Origin: Cheiracanthium punctorium
Taxonomy: Eukaryota > Arthropoda > Arachnida > Araneae > Cheiracanthiidae
NCBI GenBank assembly: GCA_038373885.1
Contig: JAWZYV010015814.1
Coordinates: 1,116,001 to 1,180,000 of the forward strand
Length of the DNA stretch: 64,000 nucleotides
Direction of reading: 5' to 3'
Position numbers and translations under genes: made by a program. Each line of letters opens with the position of its first letter. The stretch's first letter is position 1. Shown here piece by piece: positions 56,379 through 64,000 of this stretch. The notes under the pieces are model-generated. The model was not told where the DNA came from. It saw only the letters and a program-made list of their open reading frames with translations, and searched no databases.

Positions 56379-57852
56379 CAGTGAAAACCCGATATCAGTC
56401 AAAACCCGAAGTAACTAGGCGAAACGCGTTCTGACTGACAGCGCTAGGCAAAACCTGAATTAACTAGGGAAAATTCGTTTTATTCGAGTAGCGGTAGCAC
56501 GTTTTCGAGGGGCCCCTACAGCGGAGGCATGTTTTCCAGGGGGCCCCCTGTAGCGAAAGCATATTATCCAGGGAGTGCGGCCATCGCTGTAGGAGGCCTA
56601 CAGCAATGGCCGGACCCACTGATTTTTTTAGGGTCTCGCAAAGGGCCAACGTTAGCATATTTTCCAGGGGGACCCTTACAGCGATGGCCGGACCCACTGA
56701 TATTTTTTTGGGTCTCGCAAAGGACCAGCTTTAGCATATTTTCGGGGGGGGGGCTAGAGCGATGGACTTACGCAGTAATGTTTTTTCGGGTCTCGCTAAG
56801 GACCAGCGTTAGAATATTTTCCAGGGGGGCCCCTACAGTGGTGCCGAAACCACTGATGTTTTTTTGGGTCTCGCAAAGGGACAGCGTTAGCATATTTTCG
56901 AGATGGACGGACCCAACGGATGGACGGACCAAAGCGATGGACGGACCCATCGATGTTTTCTTGGGTTTCGCAAGGGGCCAGCGCTAGCATATTTTCGAGG
57001 GGCCCCCTAAAGCTATGGCCGGACCCAGTGATGCATTTTTGGGTCTCGCAAAAGGCTAGCGTTAGCATATTTCCAAGGGGGCCCCTTGAAGTGATGGCCG
57101 GACAGATGTTTTTGGGTCCCGCAGAGGGCCATCGTTGGCATATTTTCCAGGGGGCCCCCTACAGCGGTGGCAGGACCCAGTGAAGTTTTTTTGGGTCTCG
57201 CAAGGGGACAGCGTTAGCATATTTTCTAAGGGTCCTCCTACAGCGTTTGCCGGACCCACTGATGTTTTTTTGGGTCTCGCAAAGGGCCAGCGTTAGCATA
57301 TTTTAGAGGGGGGCCCCCTGAATTGATGGTCGGACCCACTGATGTTTTTTGGGGTCTCGCAGAGGGCCAGCGTTAGCTTATTTTCGAGGGGGGGGGCCTA
57401 CATCGATGGCCGGACACAGTGGTGTTTTTTTGGGTCTCGCAAAGGGCCAGCAATAGCATATTTTCGAAGGGGGAGCAAGATCCAATTTTTAGTGGATGAA
57501 ACATTAACATTCTGGAATTCACATGGGAAAACATGGGGTCCAGCCACCACTGAAGGGGGTTCCCCTCGAAAATATGCTAAAGCTGGCTCTTTGCGAGACC
57601 CGAAAAAAATCAGTGGGTCTGGCCATCGCTTTAGGGGGGCCCCTGGAAAATATGCCTCCGCTGTAGGGGCTCCTCGAAAACGTGCTACCGCTACTCGAAT
57701 AAAACGGGTTTTCCCTAGTTAATTCGGGTTTTCCCTAGCGCTGTTAGTCAGAAGGCGTTTTGCCTAGTTAATTCGGGTTTTCCCTAACGCACTGATTTAG
57801 AACGCGTTTTCCCTAGTTAATTCGGGTTTTGACTGATTTCGGGTTTTAACTG
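56379..57852. mobile_element. Foldback element with ~150-200 bp arms and 78-bp tandem core
   Basis: The left arm from 56379 (CAGTGAAAACCCGATATCAG) and right arm ending 57852 are inverted repeats that stay alike for over 150 bp, through gcggtagcacgttttcgagg. The arms are built from short repeats around AAAACCCGAATTAACTAGGG; the right arm has one extra. TA flanks both ends and the matching extends a little further out. The core holds about eleven direct units of 74-98 bp (mostly 77-79) centred on GGGTCTCGCAAAGGGCCAGC, plus one inverted unit near 57586. No transposase signature is present. This is the architecture of foldback (FB-like) elements; CAGT...ACTG ends with TA would also fit a pogo/Tc1-type origin. 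Confidence 0.85.
56600..57480 (+). repeat. About eleven tandem units, 78-bp modal period
   Basis: GGGTCTCGC-type boundaries occur near 56631, 56710, 56787, 56865, 56963, 57041, 57115, 57194, 57271, 57353 and 57430. Each unit also has gcgttagcatattttc, a G run, gcccc, acagcgatggccggacccac and tgatgttttttt. One unit holds a small internal expansion of gatggacggaccc. Confidence 0.92.
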
Positions 57853-57859
57853 TAACATG

Positions 57860-58231
57860 TATATTAATCTTGTAAATTTTATAATTCAGTGTGCAACAAA
57901 CATAATTTACGAGAAAGAATTAAAAAAAAATTAGCGCTATTGAAAACTTTTACCAGATTATTTAAACCAGTTCATCAAATTTTATAGTAAGAATGGATGG
58001 ATCCCCCCCCCCAGCTGAACCCCTCCCATGAGATAGGTATAGCTAAGTAGCTAAGTCCGTGTCCGTAGAGACTGAATGGAATTTAACTAAAAATCACAAG
58101 ACAGAAATTCGATTTTTACGATCAACAAAAATGACTTTTAGGAAGTAAAACACAATACTAAGCGACTTCTTCATGCAAAATGTATCTTTATCGCGTTTGT
58201 TACGAAACTTCTTTTACTGTCGAAAATACAA
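57860..58231. other. Unassigned DNA
   Basis: No supported gene. A C run lies at 58003-58012. Confidence 0.5.
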
Positions 58232-58235
58232 TTAA

Positions 58236-58810
58236 CCCTTTAACGCGCAGTGTTCCCGCTCTGCCCCAGACAGCACATAAGCTTAAATCAAGCTTGACAT
58301 TTCTTTGAATTTGACGCATTAATGCAAGTTTGACAGTTCAACTCATTCTAAGCTGGCAGCAAGCTTGCAGGTGTCAAGTTGAATTGTCAAGCTTAAATAA
58401 AGCTTGATTTAAGCTTGGAAATTGCTACTCGCTTGATATTTCCTTTTTAAAGGAGCGTTGATGGCGCCATCTGTGAAGGAGAATGGACATTAATTGTTCA
58501 GCGTCCTCAAACTTGCTGAAAGTTCGTAAAAGATTTGTTTTATTTTATTACCAGTGCCATATTACCGGCAAGGCAAACGGGGCAACTGCCCAGGGCCTAC
58601 AGATTTTAGGGCCCAAAAGATTTTAGGTTTTACAGATTTTAGGGCCCTTTAGGGCTGTGCGAGCACAGCCAGCTGCGTCAAAAAAGGGGTCTCTAGATCT
58701 GTGGCACGGGATGAACGTTTCGATCGTCCGCCATCTTGCTGGTAGTTAAGTCGAGCGATGGCAACGGCTGCCCTTTTCTCAGCATTGGGAAAGGGTTGCA
58801 CCTCAAAGGG
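58236..58810. mobile_element. Composite piggyBac-like MITE with foreign interior
   Basis: Flanked by TTAA (58232-58235 and 58811-58814). Only the first ~28 bp (CCCTTTAACGCGCAGTGTTC) and the right ~150 bp (gcgtcaaaaaaggggtctct, cgatcgtccgccatcttgct, ctcaaaggg) belong to the family. Between them are an AAGCTT-rich block (58279-58410) and a stretch beginning CAGTGCCATATTACCGGCAA near 58553, which resembles a hAT-type end. So the MITE has had its interior replaced or has received nested insertions. Confidence 0.65.
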
Positions 58811-58814
58811 TTAA

Positions 58815-59365
58815 ATCACGGCGAATCATAGTGATATCTTCGAACAGCAATATCTTCCGCAGTCTAATAAATGTCTTTCCATACAAATAGATACGTCTAG
58901 TGATCGTCCCCCCCAAAAAATAAAAAAAAAACAGGATGATGGGTTTTTTTTTCCGCCCACAAGATGTGTTATTATTCACCCGTTCGCTATGAAAGACATT
59001 GTCCCAAGTTGACTTCAAATTGCATGTAATGGGACAATAGATCGTAATTGAGGCTTAGTGATCGTAAGAAGATCTGTCACTTTCCTTCAATATTATATTT
59101 ATTAAGAGTTTATTACAGTCATCGGTAGAAGAAACGCATTGAAGCTAACCATACAGTCAATTCAAATTTCCTTTGATATACGTGTGCCATGCACTTATAG
59201 TCGGCAAGTGTTATGTCATGCATGTAAATCAATTCTCTATTCTATAAAGGAGAATAAAAGAAAGAGTGCAAAGATGATCTAAAACATAACAACACAATTT
59301 TCAAAAAAGTACATATGTATATATATATATATATATGCATATGTACTTTTTTGATATATTATATA
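58815..59365. other. Unassigned DNA
   Basis: No supported gene. A (TA)n tract is embraced by a palindrome (caaaaaagtacatatg, catatgtacttttttg) at 59302-59354. Confidence 0.5.
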
Positions 59366-59962
59366 TTAAGCTATTATATATTATATATATATATATATTC
59401 TTTTCCTTTCCATACTTCCAAAGTATTATTAATATATCATTTTTTTTCTCACACTCCATGGCATTACTTGTCTATTGATTGCATTAAGCCTTCTCTGATG
59501 GCAACATGCACTAATACTGCCTCCATTACTGAGCTTGGATCTTCTTGTCGGTCCACTTCCTCGTTGTTTATTTCTAATAGCTACGGTCGCGCCCCCAAGT
59601 TATAAAAGGACCCTAATTTTGGTCAGGTAACTTGCAGAAACCTAGCTATTATTGTTTTTTTCGATTCAATTGAAATGTGTGTGCGGTGGCGCCTGATGAT
59701 AGAGCACACCATTTCAATATTAATTCCATTTTCCGTCTCTTTGTGGTTACATGTGATTAGGCTTAAAAAGCCCACCAGTTCTAATTTGGCGCTTTATATC
59801 CAATTTATCCACTCTTTCATTGCCTTAAAAGGCTATATTTAAACACTTATCCGGTATAAGCTCGTTAATTGGCACCATGTGCTATCTACTTTTTTATTTT
59901 TATATTTTTTTTCTCTTTATCAATGGATTATCTTGGGATTTCACTTTACGTAAGTAAGCTAT

Positions 59963-59990
<28 letters not shown>
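59366..59990 (+). other. Segment between two copies of an AT-repeat block
   Basis: AAGCTATTATATATTATAT followed by (AT)n occurs at about 59368 and again at about 59955. The ~550 bp between are less AT-rich, include TTATAAAAGGACCC near 59600 and ggtggcgcctgatgatag near 59684, and have no supportable frame. It could be a retroelement remnant; I cannot name it. Confidence 0.3.
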
Positions 59991-59994
<4 letters not shown>

Positions 59995-60000
<6 letters not shown>

Positions 60001-60878
60001 CGCGGTTTTCAATGTTTGAAATTACATGCTGTAGCATCTTTGATCATTGTTGAGACATTTATACGCATTATGCATCTATTTAAAAGAAAAAATGTCACTC
60101 ATTAAACTACAACTTACGGAAATGTGCCTAACACAGTAAAAATGGTGTGAAAGCAATTTTTTAATGCCAAATACTTTTTGGAAATATTGTTTTAGAGAAA
60201 AACATTCAACGGTTATTTTTTGTCTGCAATTACAAAATGATTGTGATGTGTTAGACATAATTCCAAATTTATTTGAAAAACTACTGGAGCTATTCCTATT
60301 ACATCAATAAATAATGCAAATTTACTGTAAATATATATGTAATCAGCTAAGCAAACATTAGTTTTGCATATTGGCATGCATTAGTCCATAAGGTATCGCC
60401 GATATATAAAGGTTCATATTCTTTCCCATTTGCCATACACTGGATGAGCCATAAATAACTAAACGATTAAGTACCCTTTTAACTTGACTACAAAAAATTT
60501 TGATTGGATACTTTAAAAACTCTTAAAAACGGTATCATTCTATGGATGAATTCAATATGTCCCCCCTCCCCCCCCCAAAAAAAAATATATATAGGGTGCA
60601 TTCGTAATGCTCTAACAGAGCAAGTAGTATTAGTTTTAGGTGTTCTGAAACGCCCCGCTTTTAAACTCCAACTGGTTGACCTTTGTTCCTAAAGTGCAGT
60701 ACACTTGAAAAACTAAATTAATTGAGGAAGAAAGCAGTTCATTTAGTTTTCTAGCTCTGCGGCCGCACAGTCAGCTGTGCCCCCCCCCCCCAAAAAAAAA
60801 TAAAACTTCAGCTCTGTGGAGCCAAATGGGCTATTTTATCGACCGCCATGTTGTTGGTAGTTAAATGGATCGATGGCA
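59995..60878. other. Unassigned DNA
   Basis: No supported gene. C and A homopolymers lie at 60560-60588 and 60780-60800. A short piece near 60841 (accgccatgttgttggtagt) recalls the piggyBac-like MITE body. Confidence 0.45.
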
Positions 60879-60966
60879 AGACATCGCAAGTGGTAATATA
60901 AGCTAACATGAATTAGCTTTAATTTTACTTATCTACACATTCATATGTATCAATCAAACAAAACAA

Positions 60967-61006
<40 letters not shown>

Positions 61007-61650
61007 GAAAACTCATTTCTGAAATCTAGTAAAATTAACACTATTATTATAGCTTGCAAAAGTCTAGAATAAAAATTATATTTTAAATTTTTTGCAACAA
61101 TTTTTTCTAGATAAATAAAAACGACATATAAATAACTCACCATTTTTGGATACTAAATATACATTTCAAATAATATTTCAGTAGAATTCTTACCTAAAAA
61201 GTGAAAAAAAACTTATATATTTAAACGTAGTGTAGTAACTGTCAATCATTAACAAAAACAAAAAAAAAGTAGAGGGGGGGGGGACAGTTTCATAAGTATA
61301 ACAGCATGTAATGTAAAATTTTATTATTTTACATTACAATAATAAATTAATAAATTAAAATAATAATACAGATCTTAATAAAACACAACTTTAATTGAAT
61401 GGCTTCATCACCAAGATGAAAATACAAGCTAATATAAATTATTCAACAGCTTGACGATTATTCATGCCAATATTGTAAGCTATAAATTACAGGCGTTCAT
61501 TATAACAAGTATGTATTGGTAACAATAAATAATATTCTAAGACATCGCAAGTGATAAAATAAGCTAACTTAAATTAGCTTTAACTTTACTTATCTACACA
61601 TTCATATGTATCAATCAAGCAAAACAAAATAATAATAATAATAATAATTC
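60879..61650 (+). repeat. Pair of ~105-bp direct repeats about 660 bp apart
   Basis: Copies at 60884-60985 and 61541-61645 share gacatcgcaagtg, aagctaac, attagctttaa, tttacttatctacacattca and an (AAT)n tract. They are about 95% alike by eye. The (AAT)n tract is ~14 units in the first and ~7 in the second. Confidence 0.85.
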
Positions 61651-62250
61651 ATTTCTGAAAGTAACAAATTTTAGATCCACAACTATACTTCTTTAATTAA
61701 ATGCAAATATTCTAGTATTTTTCATAACTCATTAATTACTTAACTTACTTTTCATAACTCAACAATTACTCACAGTTAATTAATTTAACGCCTTGAAATA
61801 AATCAGCCATCTGCACTTTCTGGTATCTAATTTAATTTCGAATTCATAAAAAAAAAGATTGCATTTTCTAAGTATCTAGTATCGTATTTATTGAAATGTT
61901 GTTTAATAATAAAAGAACCCAATATTTTAATTAACAAATTCACGAAGCAAAAATAAAGAGGAAAAGTAATTAAACCATAAAAAGATCATATTGTGTTACT
62001 TCTAAATCTGTGCCAATGGATCATATATTCATTTCGAAATGCTTTCTTGAGATCTCAACTAATGCATGAGAAATGGAAAATAAAAGAAGACCTTAAAGTT
62101 TCATTATTTAATTATCAAGTGATATAAAACAATAAATAAATGATAACAGCAACAGTAAATAACATTTAAAAACCTTTTAAATACAAATCAAATGCCATTA
62201 AAGAATTAAATACATTTTCTCTCTTTTATGTTTTCAAAAATGTTTTTGAA
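61651..62250. other. Unassigned AT-rich DNA
   Basis: No supported gene or paired repeat. Confidence 0.5.
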
Positions 62251-62312
62251 ATTTCTACATAGAGAATGGCTGCTAATAATTTAATATTTGCAGCCATTCT
62301 CTAAGTAGAAAT
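62251..62312 (+). other. 62-nt hairpin with pre-miRNA-like proportions
   Basis: Arms 62251-62273 (ATTTCTACATAGAGAATGGC, then TGC) and 62290-62312 pair over 23 positions with a single internal mismatch, around a 16-nt AT-rich loop. The flanks do not pair extensively. It could be a microRNA precursor, a small MITE remnant or chance. Confidence 0.5.
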
Positions 62313-62649
62313 TCAGTGATAATGCACTACTATTTTGGCATTCGGTTAAAGTAGTTTTTAAATTTGAGTTTCTAAGTTCAGTTAAGTTCAAGACCGGTTC
62401 TGCCACCTGTGACACCTTATACAAGGGATCAAATTTTATACACTATTTACATTCTATCGTCAATGTAGTATTTTTGTTCTGCATTACTGAAAAAATTTAT
62501 GCACTATATTTTTTAAGTTTTGTAATTTTACAGGGTGACAATTCGGGGACCGATGCAGACGAAATTTGGGTCCGTTTTACGATCGCTTTCACAAAATTCT
62601 AATCGATTAAAACAGCTCTTTCGCAAGATTAGAATCGATTGAAACAATC

Positions 62650-62840
62650 CCCCATTGGCATTTTATACTGCATATAATAATTTATTTTGTAAATTATTTT
62701 ATAAATTATATTAATATATTAACATAATTTTATAAATTATATTAATATATTTACAATATAATTTATAAATTATATATAAATTATATAATTTATAAATTAT
62801 ATTGTAAATTATTTTATAAATAATATTTTGTAAATTAAAC
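62650..62840. repeat. AT-only palindromic cluster
   Basis: Repeated ttataaattatat and ttgtaaattattttataaa motifs on both strands form several overlapping palindromes. This is near-pure A+T DNA. Confidence 0.8.
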
Positions 62841-63069
62841 AGTTTTCACATAAGTCAGACCTTGGAAAAAGTTCCTGGATCACGTTCTTATTACCCTTAA
62901 ATCATCTGACGGATGTGACAGCCATTCTAAAACTGTAGTATAGTAGTTTGAACCTTGTTTAAGTGTGGGGGACAATTTCCAACATTGTTTTTGGACTATT
63001 ACAACTTTCATTTGTGAGGTAAAACAGAAGTGGAGACTTACAATGAGACTTACTACTGGAGACTCACTA

Positions 63070-63418
63070 CTTAATCCTGTGATGATTTTATTTTTAAAAA
63101 ACATAATTTACATTTTTTTACTTTAACATTAATTACAGCAAATGTTGAAAATGTTCGACACCATTTTGAATGCGAACGTGGACGCATCGAATCAAGTTTC
63201 CAGAGAAGTATTGCAAAAATCGATGGATTAAAACAAATCATAACTGAAGAAATCTCCTCAATAACACCAACAATTTTGCGAAGGGTGCCAAAAAACTTTG
63301 TCCGATGTGTTCATGTTTGCCTCCAAAATGAGCGTTTTCAACGTTTGCTGTAAAGAAATTGATAATGTAAAAAAAATTGAAAGAAATTATGTTTTTCAAA
63401 AATAAAATATTCACAGGA
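63070..63418. mobile_element. Remnant element with inverted ends around a transposase tail
   Basis: CCTGTGATGATTTTATTTTT (from about 63077) is mirrored by AAAAATAAAATATTCACAGG (to 63418), with aaacataatt/aattatgttt just inside. The similarity extends somewhat outside. Between them lies a transposase C-terminal frame, so this is an internally deleted or rearranged copy of a DDE-type element. Confidence 0.5.
63141..63353 (+). pseudogene. C-terminal fragment of a DDE-type transposase
   Basis: The frame reads NVENVRHHFECERGRIESSF, then QRSIAKIDGLKQIITEEISS, ITPTILRRVPKNFVRCVHVC and LQNERFQRLL with a stop at 63351-63353. The pattern of a short helix, ITPxxLRRVxxNFxxRVxxC and a terminal hydrophobic tail is the C-terminal end of Tc1/mariner-related transposases as I remember them. 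There is no start codon and no catalytic region. TTAATTACAG just upstream may be chance. Confidence 0.6.
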
Positions 63419-63460
63419 CAAAGTAGCATATTGCGCCTCCATTTCTCTTTTATCTTCCTT

Positions 63461-64000
63461 TTTTTACTTTCCGAATATGTACCACGTAAGGAAAGTATTG
63501 TGATCATGAAAAAATTCGACTTCGATATTTTGGTGTATTTACACGTTTTGAAGTCTTCTGAATTCATTGATGCTATTTTTAAGAGATGTATGTATGTGTG
63601 TGTGTGTGTGTGTGTGTGTGAGTGAACACGATAGCTCCTAAACGAGGCATTCGATTGAGCTCAAATTGGGTATATATGTTACAAACCACCGTCGCAAGAC
63701 CGGTATTGATATTGGTGTGTATAGGACATATAGTTTTTCTACAGGGCTACGACAAAGATTTCTTTTACATTATGGCCTATGGGAGGAAATTTTTGAATGT
63801 GCGCTATAGCGTTTAAACGGTACATTCGATTGAGCCCAAATTGGGCATATATGTCATAAACCACCATCGTAAGACCGGTATTGATTTTGATGCGTATAGG
63901 TATTATAGTTTTTCTACAGGGCTACGACAAAGATTTCTTTTGCATTATGGCGTATGGGGAGAAATTCTTGAAATTGCACTAGCGTTTAAACGGCGCATTC
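63461..64000 (+). mobile_element. Hairpin-ended Helitron-like element with 173-bp minisatellite, runs off the window
   Basis: It starts with hairpin TACTTTCC, GAATATGTACCACGTAA, GGAAAGTA (63466-63498), then tattgtgatcatgaaaaa, a ~90-bp unique block (acacgttttgaagtcttctg), (TG)n at about 63589-63619, then the minisatellite. The layout is the inverse of 31834-32556. The 3' end lies outside the window. Confidence 0.65.
63636..64000 (+). repeat. 173-bp minisatellite, two units and continuing
   Basis: GCGTTTAAACGG boundaries occur near 63809 and 63982, with a decayed first boundary (aacgaggcattcgattgagc) near 63642. The units match the complement of those at 31834-32353. Confidence 0.9.

Noticed and set aside
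59302..59354. Palindrome around (TA)n as a possible cruciform or origin
   Set aside because: Such (TA)n-centred palindromes are common in AT-rich DNA and nothing else supports a function.

Overview
This window looks like intergenic or intronic DNA from an animal nuclear genome, most likely an arthropod and possibly a chelicerate such as a spider. That guess rests on high A+T content (judged by eye), long homopolymers and microsatellites, no bacterial-style gene packing, and a dense mixture of animal-type DNA transposons (Tc1/mariner, pogo, hAT, piggyBac-like, Helitron-like), a tRNA-derived SINE and LTR elements. I found no protein-coding host gene that I can support. The only long intact reading frame is a Tc1-like transposase at 18345-19364 (minus strand). 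Most other open frames lie in repeats or look like chance frames.

Layout. 1-5 kb: a decayed pogo/Tigger-like transposase end, a 1.4 kb Helitron-like element (1088-2488), a hAT-like end, a TTAA-flanked piggyBac-like MITE (2733-3160) and a mariner MITE (3488-3887). 6-11 kb: two members of a second Helitron-like family, a tRNA-derived SINE and a pogo-type MITE. 11-15 kb: mostly featureless AT-rich DNA. 15.5-17 kb: a short LTR-type element with two near-identical ~460-480 bp terminal repeats and no coding capacity. 18.1-19.6 kb: a complete Tc1-like transposon. 20.8-24.2 kb: hAT-type elements with perfect 8-bp target duplications, plus a 35-bp perfect inverted repeat. 26.1-27.4 kb: a TTAA-flanked element of uncertain superfamily. 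28.6-32.5 kb: tandem duplications, a piggyBac-like MITE and a 173-bp minisatellite within a hairpin-ended element. 32.9-38.7 kb: mariner, hAT and piggyBac-like MITEs, including a clear nested insertion (piggyBac-like inside hAT). 40-45 kb: more MITEs, a decayed hAT transposase end, a tandem repeat carrying a solo-LTR-like insertion, and a second mariner MITE. 47-48.5 kb: the second copy of the first Helitron-like family. 50-55 kb: hAT MITEs, a broken LINE RNase H domain, a MITE with an internal triplication, a third Helitron-like family and a long foldback. 56.4-57.9 kb: a foldback element with about eleven 78-bp tandem units. 58-64 kb: a composite piggyBac-like MITE, AT-rich DNA, a miRNA-like hairpin, a transposase C-terminal fragment, and another copy of the hairpin-ended minisatellite element running off the window end.

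The elements do not form a pathway; they record successive and nested transposition. The strongest observations are these: the Tc1-like transposase has lost its first catalytic Asp through an apparent 9-bp in-frame deletion; a hairpin-ended, Helitron-like family carries a 173-bp minisatellite at two distant loci; a foldback element has a unit length divisible by three that keeps frames open on both strands; and many MITEs have exact target-site duplications visible by eye. All family assignments were made from memory of terminal motifs and protein signatures, without database searches.
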